Origin: Deltaproteobacteria bacterium
Lineage (GTDB): Bacteria; Myxococcota_A; UBA796; SXON01
Reading direction: 5' to 3'
DNA length: 64,000 nucleotides
Assembly (NCBI GenBank): GCA_947445035.1
Contig: CANFCK010000002.1
Location: 248,001 to 312,000, forward strand
The notes below the pieces were generated by a model. The model saw nothing but the letters and a program-made list of their open reading frames with translations. It was not told where the DNA came from and searched no databases. The position numbers were made by a program, and so were the translations under genes. This document shows, in pieces, positions 30,821-39,993 of the stretch (positions are counted from its first letter, which is position 1; the number at the start of each line of letters is the position of its first letter).

Positions 30821-31309
30821 ATGGGACTGCTGCGATCGTTCGCCAAGCGTGTGGTGTCCCGAATCGGTGGCGGCCCTGAGGCCGCCACCTCGCCAGTCCC
30901 ATCCGCGCCGCCCCCTCGCCCCCCCGCCCTGGAGGGTCGTGGACCCGTGGCAGTGACCGCCGGTGAAGAAGGGCCGGTCGCCGACGCGGATGCGCTCGCC
31001 AACCTCGAAGCGGGCGCGCAGGAGATCAAGGAGCGGGTCGAAGCCGGCGAGCCGGTGGTCCTGCTCGACGTGCGCGAGCCGCACGAAACGACGCACGGCA
31101 TCATCGCCGGCGCTCGCGTCATCCCGCTGGGCCAGCTCGAGGCCCGCTGGCGTGAAGTGGAAAAATGCAATGAAATCGTTTGTTATTGCGCGCACGGGGT
31201 GCGGAGCGTGACCGCAGCGCGGCTGCTGCGCTCGAAGGGCTTGTTCAACGCCACGAGCCTGGAGGGTGGGGTTGCCGCCTGGCAGGCGCTCGGCGGCAAG
31301 CTCGGGTGA
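30821..31309 (+). CDS. Rhodanese-domain protein with basic and Pro-rich N-terminus
   Basis: 162 aa. Residues about 60-160 form a rhodanese domain: VVLLDVREPHETTHGIIAGA and the active-site loop YCAHGVRSVTAA with the catalytic Cys. The first 60 residues are basic then Pro/Ala-rich and probably unstructured. Sulfur transfer or a single-domain signalling rhodanese; acceptor unknown. First of a plus-strand run with the next two genes (23-nt and 8-nt gaps). Confidence 0.88.
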   Translation: MGLLRSFAKRVVSRIGGGPEAATSPVPSAPPPRPPALEGRGPVAVTAGEEGPVADADALANLEAGAQEIKERVEAGEPVVLLDVREPHETTHGIIAGARVIPLGQLEARWREVEKCNEIVCYCAHGVRSVTAARLLRSKGLFNATSLEGGVAAWQALGGKLG

Positions 31310-31332
31310 ATCGAGGGGGATAGGGCAGGGCG

Positions 31333-32091
31333 ATGCTCACCATCGTCGGCCCTGGTCGCATCGGCCGTGCCCTGGCGCGGCTCGCCGCCGACCAGGAGGT
31401 TGAAGCCTGCCTCCTGGGGCGGGGCGAGCCGATGGAGGACGGCGCCGGCCCAATCGTCGTGTGCACCCGCGCCGACGATGTTGCCGCGGTGATCGACGCG
31501 TGCCCTCGCCCAGACGACCTCGTCTTCGTGCAGAACGGCGCGCTCCTGCCGTGGTTGCGGGAGCGCGGGCTCGCGGAGGCCACGCAGGGCCAGCTGTGGT
31601 TCGCGGTGCCCGGCATCGACGCTAGCCCCCAGGCCGGCGCCGAGTCGGTCCTTGTCGGGCGCCACGCCCCTGGTTTGGCGTATCTGCTCGGCCGGGCGGG
31701 GCTGCCAGCCCGGGTGCTTCCCGGCTTCGAGGCCCTTCCCAACGAGGTCGCAACGAAGCTCTTGTGGCTGTCGGTCTTCGGCGTGCTCGGTGACCTGCAC
31801 CAGGAGACCGTTTTGGCGAGTGTGGCCCGCCGCGACGACGTCACCGCCTTGGTCGCGGAGCTGGTGCCGGTCTGCGCGGCAGCGCTCGGCGCCACGCTCG
31901 ACGTAGACGCCACGGTCGCGCGCCTTTGCGCCTACAGCATTGCGGTGGGATCCTGGCGGGCCGGCATGAAGGAGTGGCGGTGGCGGGACGGGTGGCTGCA
32001 GGCGGCCGCGCTCCGCCACGCCTTGGCCACCCCCCTGCACGACGCCGGGTGCGTCCGCCTCGCCGCTCCCTGCTCAACGCCCGCGCTATAG
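31333..32091 (+). CDS. NAD(P)-binding Rossmann protein, ketopantoate-reductase-like
   Basis: 252 aa beginning MLTIVGPGRIGRALARLAAD, a clear dinucleotide-binding G-x-G-x-x-G fold. Downstream, VVCTRADDVAAVID and FVQNGAL resemble the coenzyme and substrate half of the PanE/ApbA family, and a helical C-terminal half (NEVATKLLWLSVFGVLGDLH) fits its dimer domain. I do not see the complete PanE substrate motif, so the substrate is open. It lies between rhodanese and aldehyde dehydrogenase-like genes. Confidence 0.6.
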   Translation: MLTIVGPGRIGRALARLAADQEVEACLLGRGEPMEDGAGPIVVCTRADDVAAVIDACPRPDDLVFVQNGALLPWLRERGLAEATQGQLWFAVPGIDASPQAGAESVLVGRHAPGLAYLLGRAGLPARVLPGFEALPNEVATKLLWLSVFGVLGDLHQETVLASVARRDDVTALVAELVPVCAAALGATLDVDATVARLCAYSIAVGSWRAGMKEWRWRDGWLQAAALRHALATPLHDAGCVRLAAPCSTPAL

Positions 32092-32099
32092 TACCGGCC

Positions 32100-33671
32100 G
32101 TGCCGCCCAAGTCCGCCACCGGCGTCCCCGATCGTGTGCTCCGCCGCGGGGATTACGTCTGGGGCTCGTTCCTGAAGCCGGAAGTCGTGGATGGCTTCGT
32201 CAACGCCACCAATCCTGGTGACCGGCGCGATGTGCTCGGCCGTTTTGCGTTCTCGCTCCGCTCGGTCGATGACGCGGTGGAGGCCGCGGGCCGCGGCGCT
32301 CGTACGTGGCGGCGCACCGGCCTGATGGAGCGGGCGGCGGCAGTCCAGCGCTTCCGCGATCAGCTGCAGGAGCTGGCCGAGCCGGTGGCGATGCTCGTCG
32401 TGCGCGAGGCGGGAAAGCCCCTGTGGGAAGCCCGGCAAGAGGTGGCGGCCAGCGTTCGAGCGCTTGACCTGCTGCTCGACGACGGCGTCGGCCTCGTCGC
32501 CCCTCGCGTGATGGAAGACATCGCGGGGCGCACCGACTACGTCGCCCGCGGCGTCGTCGCGATTGCGAACCCGGCGGTACTCACCCTCACCCACGCCGTG
32601 CTCACCACCGCGGCCGCCATCCTGGGTGGCAATGGCGTGGTGTACAAGCCGTCGAAGTACAGCCCGGTGGTGGGTCAAACGGTGGCGGAGCTGTGGGACA
32701 GGGTGAAGCTCCCGCGCGGCGTGTTCAACATGGTCCAAGGCCCCGGCGCCGCGATCGGGCAGCGGCTGGTCAATCACCCGGGCATCGACGCCCTGTTGTT
32801 CACCGGCAGCTACGAAACCGCACGCGAGCTGCGCAGGGCACTGGCCGAACGTCCTGAACTGCCGACGCTCTTCCAGACGGGCGGCAAGGGGCTCGCCTAT
32901 GTACACGAGGACGCGCCGCGCGAGCGCACCGTGTACGAGCTGCTGGTGGGCGCCTTCCTCACCGCGGGCCAGCGGGCGACGTCGACGGCTCGGGTCTTCG
33001 TCCACACCGCGGCGTGGGACGAGATCGTGCCCGACCTCGTCCGCCGGGCTCAGCGACTTCGGGTCGGGTATGGTTTTGACGACGACGTCTTCATGGGCCC
33101 GGTCATCAGCGACGCGTTGCGCACCCGGTTTCGGAAGTACTGCCGGACGCTCACCGCCAAAGGCCACGTTGCCCTCTGCGACGGCGACGCCATGGAGCTT
33201 TCCGGGCGGCGCGGCCACTACTGCGCGCCCGGCATCTACGACGTCCGTTGGCGCGGCGGGCTGCCCTTCCTCAATGAAGAGCCGCCGGGTCCCCTTCTAC
33301 TTGTCTATCGGGTCGAGACCGCTGAGGAGGCTGTCGACCTGCACAACCGCGCCATGTATCGTCCGGTCACCAGTGTGTTTGCAAGCCCCGACAGCCCCGT
33401 CCTGGCCGAGCTGAGGGAGGGGCTGCGCACCGGCGCCCTCAACCTCAATCGCAGCACCATCGGCGCGAGCCTTCGCCTTCCCACAGCGCCGCACGGGCGG
33501 GCGGGCACAGGAATCGCCGGGGGTATCGAGCTGATGCGGGTCGTGACCGCGCCGCGGGCCGGCATCGTGGAGACCCGGCCCTTCGATGCGGCCCACCTCG
33601 TGCCCGGCATCGACTGGGAGGAAGAATCGACCATGGGTGAGCTCGGCATCGGCGACGTCCACGTGGAGTAG
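32100..33671 (+). CDS. Aldehyde-dehydrogenase homologue lacking catalytic Cys and Glu
   Basis: 523-aa member of the aldehyde dehydrogenase superfamily from GTG 32100, 8 nt after the previous gene. The fold is intact: REAGKPLWEARQEVAAS, VAIANPAVLTLTHAV, GNGVVYKPSKYSP, FTGSYETARELRRAL, FLNEEPPGPLLLVY. The two catalytic positions are changed: the ELGGK Glu is Gln259 (QTGGKGL) and the nucleophilic Cys is Ala293 (AGQRATSTAR). Dehydrogenase chemistry should not be possible; a binding, structural or different catalytic role is likely. The nearest active relatives look like succinylglutamate-semialdehyde or P5C dehydrogenases, in keeping with arginase next to it. Confidence 0.85.
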   Translation: MPPKSATGVPDRVLRRGDYVWGSFLKPEVVDGFVNATNPGDRRDVLGRFAFSLRSVDDAVEAAGRGARTWRRTGLMERAAAVQRFRDQLQELAEPVAMLVVREAGKPLWEARQEVAASVRALDLLLDDGVGLVAPRVMEDIAGRTDYVARGVVAIANPAVLTLTHAVLTTAAAILGGNGVVYKPSKYSPVVGQTVAELWDRVKLPRGVFNMVQGPGAAIGQRLVNHPGIDALLFTGSYETARELRRALAERPELPTLFQTGGKGLAYVHEDAPRERTVYELLVGAFLTAGQRATSTARVFVHTAAWDEIVPDLVRRAQRLRVGYGFDDDVFMGPVISDALRTRFRKYCRTLTAKGHVALCDGDAMELSGRRGHYCAPGIYDVRWRGGLPFLNEEPPGPLLLVYRVETAEEAVDLHNRAMYRPVTSVFASPDSPVLAELREGLRTGALNLNRSTIGASLRLPTAPHGRAGTGIAGGIELMRVVTAPRAGIVETRPFDAAHLVPGIDWEEESTMGELGIGDVHVE

Positions 33672-33701
33672 CCGGAGCGCACCGCCGGCATAGACCGCCG
33701 C

Positions 33702-34610
33702 ATGCGCTCGATCGTCATCGGAAACGTGCACATGGACCTTGGCGCTGGCCGCCGCGGGGTCGACATGGGCCCCTCCGCCATCCACCTCGCGGGGCTCAAG
33801 CCGGCGGTCGAATCGTTGGGAATCCAGGTGGCCGAGACCTTCGCGCTCGGCGTTCGCTCTCAGGAGATGATCGAACCCGGCGACGAGCACGCCCGCTATG
33901 TCACCGAGATCACCCGCGTGTGCACGCAGCTTGCCGACCGGGTCGAAGCTGCGCTGGAGGCGGGACACCTGCCGGTGGTGCTGGGCGGCGATCACTCGGT
34001 CGCGATCGGCACGATCAGCGGGATGGCGCGCTACTGGCGGAAGCGCGGCAAACGAATCGGCGTGCTGTGGGTGGACGCGCACACCGACGTGAACACACCC
34101 GGCTCGTCACCGACCGGCAACATCCACGGCATGCCTCTGGCCGTGCTCCTGGGCCACGGCCCCCCGGAGTTGGTTGCCCTGGCTGGGGACCGCCCGGCGT
34201 TGGACGCCCGCAACGTCTGCGTCGTCGGGGCGCGGGACGTCGACGCGGGCGAGCGAGCCTTCGTCAAGGAGGTCGGCCTCCGGGTCTACACGATGAGCGA
34301 GCTGGACGAGCGCGGAACGGCGCTGTGTGTGCGTGAGGCCATCGACCGCTGCACCGACGGCACCGTCGGCATCCACCTGTCCTTCGACCTGGACGGCGTC
34401 GACCCCCAGCACGCGCCGGGCGTCGGCACCCCGGTGCCCGGCGGGCTCGATCTGCGTGAGTCCCACCTGATCTGCGAAAAGGTGGCCGCCACCGGGAAGG
34501 TGCTCGGCCTGGAGATGGTCGAGCTCAACCCGGTGATCGACAACGAGAACCGCACGGGTCGCCTTGCCGTTTGGCTCCTGATGAGCGCACTCGGAAAGAC
34601 GATCCTGTGA
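33702..34610 (+). CDS. rocF: Arginase
   Basis: 302-aa ureohydrolase, hydrolysing arginine to ornithine and urea with a dinuclear Mn centre. Metal ligands are visible in VVLGGDHSVAIG (about residue 97), WVDAHTDVNTP (about 124-128) and SFDLDGVDPQHAPG (about 226-231). NENRTGRLAVWL at the end is typical of arginases rather than agmatinases. It follows the degenerate dehydrogenase by 30 nt, suggesting an arginine-catabolic unit. Confidence 0.92.
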   Translation: MRSIVIGNVHMDLGAGRRGVDMGPSAIHLAGLKPAVESLGIQVAETFALGVRSQEMIEPGDEHARYVTEITRVCTQLADRVEAALEAGHLPVVLGGDHSVAIGTISGMARYWRKRGKRIGVLWVDAHTDVNTPGSSPTGNIHGMPLAVLLGHGPPELVALAGDRPALDARNVCVVGARDVDAGERAFVKEVGLRVYTMSELDERGTALCVREAIDRCTDGTVGIHLSFDLDGVDPQHAPGVGTPVPGGLDLRESHLICEKVAATGKVLGLEMVELNPVIDNENRTGRLAVWLLMSALGKTIL

Positions 34611-34629
34611 GACGGGGCGCGGCGGAAGC

Positions 34630-35358
34630 CTACTGGCTGTCGTCGTAGCTGTCGTTGTACATCAGGACGTCGGTCCCCTCGACCTTGGTGGCGTTGAACG
34701 CCTGAGCCGACTGCGTACATTCCTGAGTCACGGTGATGAAGCAGAGCTTGTCGTCGCACTCGTCTTCTTCGCTGTCATTGCCCTGGGGGTACAGGTCGCC
34801 GCTGTCCTTGTAGACCAGGTACGACGCCGACGGGATATCGCCGCTGCCGAAGCCGACCTCGTCAAGGTCCCACTTGTCGCTCTCTTCCCAGGTGGACTCG
34901 GACTTGCTGGTGCCCGAGATGGTGCCGCCGAGCTCGCCGAAGAGCGCCTGCCCGATGTGGATGTTGACCGTGGAATCGGCGATGGTGTACTCGTTGTAGT
35001 CGTAACCGTCCTCATGCTCGGACAGCTCTTCGGACTCGCTGTGATCGGTCCAGCTGAAGGTCCACCCGTCGGTCTCAGGCACGCCGGGGTACGACGAGTT
35101 GCCCCAGGTCAGGACCGCGCCATCACCCGTGGGGGAGATGTGGAAGAACATGATGGCGTCCGAGCCGACGAAGTTGCTGGAGTACGTCCAATCATTGTCG
35201 CCACCACCGCCACCGTCGTCCTCGTACCCATCGCTGAAGTTCTCGTCGAGGCTGTCAGCGCAGTCGAGGGAGCCCTCGGCGTAGGGGACCGTGATCATGA
35301 AGATGCCGCTCGGCGCGCAGCCGGCGAGGAGGATGGCAGGAAGCAGGAAACGGATCAT
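34630..35358 (-). CDS. Acidic lipoprotein of unknown function
   Basis: 242 aa from ATG 35358 (MIRFLLPAILLAGCAPSG; lipobox LAGC). The mature part is strongly acidic, with a Gly/Asp loop (EDDGGGGGDND), Tyr/Trp-rich strands and Cys pairs in DECDDKLCFITV. No family recognised. Convergent with arginase (20 nt) and divergent from the FKBP lipoprotein (89 nt between starts). Confidence 0.7.
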   Translation of the reverse strand: MIRFLLPAILLAGCAPSGIFMITVPYAEGSLDCADSLDENFSDGYEDDGGGGGDNDWTYSSNFVGSDAIMFFHISPTGDGAVLTWGNSSYPGVPETDGWTFSWTDHSESEELSEHEDGYDYNEYTIADSTVNIHIGQALFGELGGTISGTSKSESTWEESDKWDLDEVGFGSGDIPSASYLVYKDSGDLYPQGNDSEEDECDDKLCFITVTQECTQSAQAFNATKVEGTDVLMYNDSYDDSQ

Positions 35359-35447
35359 GAAGCGCCTCGGAGAGTGGCGGCCGCTATTGCAGGTCTGTTC
35401 ACTGTGCAAGGGCCGCGCGCGACGATTTGATGTGATAGCGCCGCGCA

Positions 35448-36431
35448 ATGTTGCTCCTCGCGCTCATTTTCCTCGCCTGTTCCACTGCCGACTCCCCCGC
35501 GCCCGTCGTCGAGGCCGTGCCCGCCGCGATCGAGGGCAAAGCAGGAAAAGCTGAAAAGCCCGCGCTTGACATCCCCCCGCCTGCCGACGTCGCCGCCGCC
35601 CCCGCGGACGCCACCACGACGGCGTCGGGACTCGCGTACAAGGTCCTGTCCCCAGGAACCGGCACCGAACGCCCGGCGCTCAAGGACAAGGTCACCGTCA
35701 ACTACACGGGATGGACCACCGACGGCAAGGCCTTCGACTCCTCCACCAAGCGGGGCAAACCGACGTCTTTCTCCGTCGAACGCGTCGTCGCGGGCTGGAC
35801 CGAGGGGCTGCAGCTGATGGTGGTCGGCGAAAAGACGCGCTTCTGGATCCCCGAGGCCCTGGCGTACAAGGGCAAGGCAGGAAAGCCGGCCGGAATGCTG
35901 GTGTTCGACGTAGAACTGATGTCGATCACCCCCGCGCCGAAGCCGATCCCCGCCCCGGAAGACGTGGCCGCGCCGAGCAAAGGCGCAAAGAAGACCAAGT
36001 CCGGCCTGTCCTACAAGGTGATGACCAAGGGCACCGGCAAGGCGCACCCCGACAAGGAGTCGGTAGTTGTGGTCGACTACACCGGCTGGCAGAAGGACGG
36101 CACCATGTTCGACAGCTCCGTGTCGCGAGGCAAGCCCGCCAGCTTCCCGCTGGGCCGGGTCATCCCAGGCTGGACCGAGGGCCTGCAGTTGATGGTCGTC
36201 GGCGAGAAGACCCGCTTCTGGATCCCGGCCGACCTCGCGTATGGCGAAACCGCCAAACGCCCTGGCGCCCCGTCGGGCGACCTTGTCTTCGACGTCGAAC
36301 TCAAGGAGATCAAGGCGGCCAGCAAAAACCCGCCGGCCACGATGACGCCGCCGGGCAAACTCGCGCCGGTGGGCCGCCCAGGCCAGAAGCCGATCCGCAC
36401 CGAGAAGGTGACCAAGCCTGCGGGCGAGTGA
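35448..36431 (+). CDS. Lipoprotein with two FKBP-type peptidyl-prolyl isomerase domains
   Basis: 327 aa from ATG 35448; signal MLLLALIFLACS with lipobox FLAC. Two tandem FKBP domains (about 60-165 and 185-290) share long near-identical segments, e.g. GWTEGLQLMVVGEKTRFWIP in both, so one arose by recent internal duplication. Each keeps VNYTGW/VDYTGW, FDSS and the Trp-Ile-Pro loop. Expected to assist folding at Pro bonds in the envelope. The sulfotransferase gene starts 12 nt later. Confidence 0.92.
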   Translation: MLLLALIFLACSTADSPAPVVEAVPAAIEGKAGKAEKPALDIPPPADVAAAPADATTTASGLAYKVLSPGTGTERPALKDKVTVNYTGWTTDGKAFDSSTKRGKPTSFSVERVVAGWTEGLQLMVVGEKTRFWIPEALAYKGKAGKPAGMLVFDVELMSITPAPKPIPAPEDVAAPSKGAKKTKSGLSYKVMTKGTGKAHPDKESVVVVDYTGWQKDGTMFDSSVSRGKPASFPLGRVIPGWTEGLQLMVVGEKTRFWIPADLAYGETAKRPGAPSGDLVFDVELKEIKAASKNPPATMTPPGKLAPVGRPGQKPIRTEKVTKPAGE

Positions 36432-36443
36432 GCGGCGGCGCGC

Positions 36444-37967
36444 GTGGCTGACGGCGCCGCGCTCTACGCCTCCGGGCGCTACGCCGAGGCGGCACGGGCC
36501 TTCGCGGAGCGGGTTGCCCGCGCTCCGAGTGACCCCGACGCGTGGGTCGGCATGGCGCAGTCGCTGCTGGCGGACGGGCGCGCGGCCGAGGCGTGGGAGC
36601 CGTTGCAGAAAGCGCGGCAGCTCGTCCGCGCGCCCGCTGCTGTCGCGATCGTAGAAGGGCTTCGAGCGTTCGCCGCCACGGCGCTCGGTCGCGTCGATAC
36701 CGCGGAGGCGGCGTTCCGCGCCGCGCTGGCAGCGCACCGCAACCCGCGCACCCACGCGGCCTTTGGCACCTTTTTGCTCAACGAAGGCCGCCTCGCCGAA
36801 GCCGACGTCGAACTCGCGGCGGCGGCTCGGTTCGGGGGGGGGGCCGACACCGAGGTGCTCGCCGCCCGTGCCACAGTGCACACTCTTTCCGGGCGGGCCG
36901 ACGAGGCGATCGTGCTGCTCGACGCCTGGACCGGGGCGCCGGTGCCCGCCCTGGCGATGGCGCGCGCACGGGCCTGCCTCGCTGCCGGGCGACCCGGCGA
37001 GGCCATCGGCCCGGTCGAACGGGCGCTTTCGGTCTGTGCGCCGACCCATCGGACACTTTTGCACCATGCGCACGCGCAGTTGCTCGATCGCATGGACGAC
37101 GTCCCAGCCGCGGCGGCAGCGTTCGCTTTGATGCACCTCGCGCGGGGGGTTGCCCTCGACCCGGCAGCGATCTTGGCCCAGGCCGACGCGATCGTGGCGG
37201 CGTACCCGGTCGTAGCCGGGCTTCCGGAGGCGCCGCCGGCGACTGGCCCCCGGCCACTTTTCATCGTCGGGCTGCCGCGGTCGGGTACCAGCCTGTGCGA
37301 GCAGGCGCTGGCGGCCCACCCGGAAGTCCACGCCGCGGGCGAGCGCGACGAGCTGCGGCGGCTGGCCATCCGCTTGGGCGAGGCGCTCGGCACACCCTGG
37401 CCGGCCTGCGCCCCGAGCGTCCATCGCGGTGCCATCCAGGGTGCGGCGATGTGGCGGGCCGCCGCCGGGGGCGCGGACGCCGTCGTCGTGACCGACAAGA
37501 TGCCCGACAACCTCTTCCGCCTCGGTCTGGCCGCACAGTTGTTCCCGGACGCCCGCGCCGTGATCATGCAACGCGACCCGAAGGACACGCTGTTGTCGTG
37601 TTGGCAGCAGGCCTTCGGTCCGGCGCACGCGTGGACGTCGACCTGGGAGGGCCTCGCGGCGATGGCGGCGGCGAACGCACGCGTGACCGCACGCTGGCTC
37701 GAGGAGGCGCCGATGCCGCTGTGCGTGGTGCGGTACGAGGACCTCGTCCGTTCACCCGACACTGAGCTTCGCGACATCGTCGCGTTTGCCGGCCTGCCCT
37801 GGGACGAACGGGTACTGGCGCCGGAAAAGGTGCAGCGCGTCGTGCGAACCGCGTCCATCCTTCAGGTGCGGGAAAAGATGCACACCGGCAGCGTGGGGCG
37901 TTGGCGACGGTATGCGGAGGTTTTGGAGCCGTTGTGGGAGCGGCTGGCGGCGGCAGGGGTGGGGTAG
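36444..37967 (+). CDS. TPR-repeat sulfotransferase
   Basis: 507 aa from GTG 36444. The N-terminal 260 residues are TPR-like helical repeats (GAALYASGRYAEAARAFAER, NEGRLAEADVELAAAAR). The C-terminal domain is a PAPS-dependent sulfotransferase: PLFIVGLPRSGTSLCEQAL holds the 5'-phosphosulfate loop, MQRDPKDTLLSCWQQAF the 3'-phosphate Arg/Ser region, and YEDLVRSPDTELRDIVAF follows. TPR-sulfotransferases often act on proteins or lipids. Its acceptor is unknown; the FKBP lipoprotein is its likely operon partner. Confidence 0.88.
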   Translation: MADGAALYASGRYAEAARAFAERVARAPSDPDAWVGMAQSLLADGRAAEAWEPLQKARQLVRAPAAVAIVEGLRAFAATALGRVDTAEAAFRAALAAHRNPRTHAAFGTFLLNEGRLAEADVELAAAARFGGGADTEVLAARATVHTLSGRADEAIVLLDAWTGAPVPALAMARARACLAAGRPGEAIGPVERALSVCAPTHRTLLHHAHAQLLDRMDDVPAAAAAFALMHLARGVALDPAAILAQADAIVAAYPVVAGLPEAPPATGPRPLFIVGLPRSGTSLCEQALAAHPEVHAAGERDELRRLAIRLGEALGTPWPACAPSVHRGAIQGAAMWRAAAGGADAVVVTDKMPDNLFRLGLAAQLFPDARAVIMQRDPKDTLLSCWQQAFGPAHAWTSTWEGLAAMAAANARVTARWLEEAPMPLCVVRYEDLVRSPDTELRDIVAFAGLPWDERVLAPEKVQRVVRTASILQVREKMHTGSVGRWRRYAEVLEPLWERLAAAGVG

Positions 37968-38371
37968 GTCGCCGCGCGGACGATCGCCGACCTCCTCCTC
38001 CGGAAGATGAGGATCGCACGCCTGGCCGGGGCGGGTGGCGATGGGGCAGGCCGTCCACAATGAACCAAGGTACGATCTCCAGGATCGTGGTCACTTCGGT
38101 GCATCCAATCAAGCGAATCGTGAACGGAAGTCAAGGAGATGTGGGGGATCCTGCCCCTTTCAGTTCAGGATCATGAACCAAGATCGGTAGGATGTGGGGG
38201 ATCCTGCCGAGTTGGGTTCACGCGATCCAGTCGCGACCGCCGCACCACCGCGGTGCTATCCGTGGCGAGTTCCTCGTTCCGCGTGAGCGGCGCCGGTGCC
38301 GCGCCAGGGCCGATGTCCTGCTCTGCGAGATGAGGATCGCCACTTGAGACCCGCTGAACCATCTCCCATCG
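37968..38371. repeat. 404-nt intergenic stretch with direct repeats; possible decayed element
   Basis: No gene is supported between the convergent sulfotransferase and ABC permease genes. The stretch is visibly less GC-rich than its surroundings and has several exact direct repeats: GATGTGGGGGATCCTGCC at 38138-38155 and 38191-38208, ATGAACCAAG at 38060-38069 and 38173-38182, and AGATGAGGATCGC at 38005-38017 and 38327-38339. The last pair brackets the others. This looks like the remains of an inserted element or a protein-binding site array; no transposase fragment is readable. Confidence 0.5.
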
Positions 38372-39163
38372 TCAGCTGCTCGCGCTCGAATAGCTCCGTA
38401 GCGCCCGCATCAGCACCATCCTGGAGGCGACGAGCATCGCTACCGCCGTCGCCACCGCGCCGCCCACAAGCGAAAAGTCCAAGCGGCCGAGGAGCGCCAT
38501 CGCCGGGTAGCTCGACACCAGCGCCACCGGAATAACCGTCGTCAGCGCAATGCGGATGCCGCGCCCGTAGACCGACACCGGCCATCGCCCTGCGTCGCTG
38601 ACGGCGCCGAGCAGAAAGCGCAGGTTGTCGACCCGGACGAACCAGAAGCTGGTGCAGATGACCATCAGCCACAGGCCGTAGGTGGCAGCGAGGCCGCAAC
38701 CGAAAAGCAGCGCCGCGAGCGCCACGGCGGCCACGGACGGCTCACCGAGCCGGCCCAATGAAACGGCGACGACGATGAGCCCTGCGACAAGCTCCCAAAT
38801 CGCCACCGGCGCCACCCGACGGACTGACAACAAGAGCTGAGCATCGACCGGCCGAATGAGCAGGTAGTCGAGCGCACCCGAGCGCACTCCGTCCACGATC
38901 GCGCCAAGGTTCGGCTCGATCAACCCCGCCACAAACGCGTTGTAGAGCAGGAAGAAGCCGGTGACCAGGAGCGCCTGGTCGAGGGTCCACCCTTGCAGCT
39001 CCGACACCCGGGCGTAGACCAGGAACAAGGGCGCCGCAACGCCGAACGCCGAGAGCCCGCCCACCAAGATCTCGGCCATGAAGCTGGCGCGATACTGCAT
39101 TGCCGTCAAGAGAGACACCCGCAGCAGCGCCAGAGCAACCTCCATCCGGAAGCCGCGAATCAC
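38372..39163 (-). CDS. ABC-2 type exporter permease (second)
   Basis: 263-aa membrane protein with about six helices, starting at GTG 39163 in a GTGA overlap with the first permease. ALLVTGFFLLYNAFVAGLIEPN, RSGALDYLLIRPVDAQLLLS and the closing helices match the ABC-2 family (the DUF990/PF06182-like group), in which two permeases and one ATPase form an exporter. Substrate unknown; relatives export drugs, viologens or lipids. Confidence 0.85.
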   Translation of the reverse strand: MIRGFRMEVALALLRVSLLTAMQYRASFMAEILVGGLSAFGVAAPLFLVYARVSELQGWTLDQALLVTGFFLLYNAFVAGLIEPNLGAIVDGVRSGALDYLLIRPVDAQLLLSVRRVAPVAIWELVAGLIVVAVSLGRLGEPSVAAVALAALLFGCGLAATYGLWLMVICTSFWFVRVDNLRFLLGAVSDAGRWPVSVYGRGIRIALTTVIPVALVSSYPAMALLGRLDFSLVGGAVATAVAMLVASRMVLMRALRSYSSASS

Positions 39164-39993
39164 GCGCCCACCGCGCCGTACCGACGGATGCCCGCGCGCC
39201 AGACGGAGCCGAGCCCGCTCCCCAGGATCACCACCCACATCGCCTGGACGGCAAGTGTCGCGACCGGATCAACCCGACCGAGCACGATGTCGATGGGTGC
39301 GCCGAGCGTCGAGTAGAAGGGCAACCAGCGGATCCACCCGACGAGATCGGGCGGGAAGAGGTCGAGCGGCACGAAGTACCCCGCGCACAACGCCCAGATC
39401 GCAAACCACGCCGACCAGAAGCCCATTGACTGCTCGAACCAGAACGCGAGCATCCCGAACATCGCCTGCACCGACCACGAGGCCAAGAACGCCAGGATGA
39501 CGCTGAGGAAGAAGGCAACCGCCGCAAGAGGCTCCGGCCAGAAGAGCAGCTCCGGCCGCCACACGACGATCAGCGCCAAAAGCGGCACGATGATCACCGA
39601 CCGAAAAGGGAGCGCCGCCAACGTTTCAGCCAGGTTGAACGCCAGGGGATGGACCGGCCGCAAAAGGCGCGGCGAGAGATCGCCCTGACGGATGGCGTAA
39701 TTGAGCTCCCAGACGATCCACGCGCCGGTGAGCTGGCGCACGAGCAGATTCACGGTGAAGTACCGGGTGAACCCCAGCTGATCCCAACCCCCGATGGGAC
39801 CCGACGCCGCTGCCGAGTTCCACAACGACAACATCACCAGCGGGAGCGTCGCGCTAAGCACCCAGATCGCCATCTCGGCGCGGTAGGCGACCATCCCCGA
39901 AAAGGCCACCTGCTGCAACGCAGGCCAGGCGCGGACGAGGTGACGGAGCCGCGCGACCACGCCGGACCCGAGCGGAACCGGGCCGGTCCTCAC
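39160..39993 (-). CDS. ABC-2 type exporter permease (first)
   Basis: 277-aa membrane protein, start GTG 39993, overlapping the ATPase stop (GTGA). Shares the conserved IRQGDLSPRLLRPVHPLAF region with the following permease (SGALDYLLIRPVDAQLL), indicating they are paralogous halves of one channel. Six predicted helices. Co-transcribed with ATPase and second permease. Confidence 0.85.
   Translation of the reverse strand: MRTGPVPLGSGVVARLRHLVRAWPALQQVAFSGMVAYRAEMAIWVLSATLPLVMLSLWNSAAASGPIGGWDQLGFTRYFTVNLLVRQLTGAWIVWELNYAIRQGDLSPRLLRPVHPLAFNLAETLAALPFRSVIIVPLLALIVVWRPELLFWPEPLAAVAFFLSVILAFLASWSVQAMFGMLAFWFEQSMGFWSAWFAIWALCAGYFVPLDLFPPDLVGWIRWLPFYSTLGAPIDIVLGRVDPVATLAVQAMWVVILGSGLGSVWRAGIRRYGAVGA

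Noticed and set aside
31926..32099. Upstream extension of the aldehyde-dehydrogenase-like gene
   Set aside because: The extra 58 codons overlap the preceding Rossmann gene out of frame and are Arg/Gly-rich; family similarity starts after GTG 32100.
37901..38333. Short plus-strand open frames in the gap before the ABC permease
   Set aside because: No start context, low complexity and repeats; better described as a repeat-bearing intergenic stretch.
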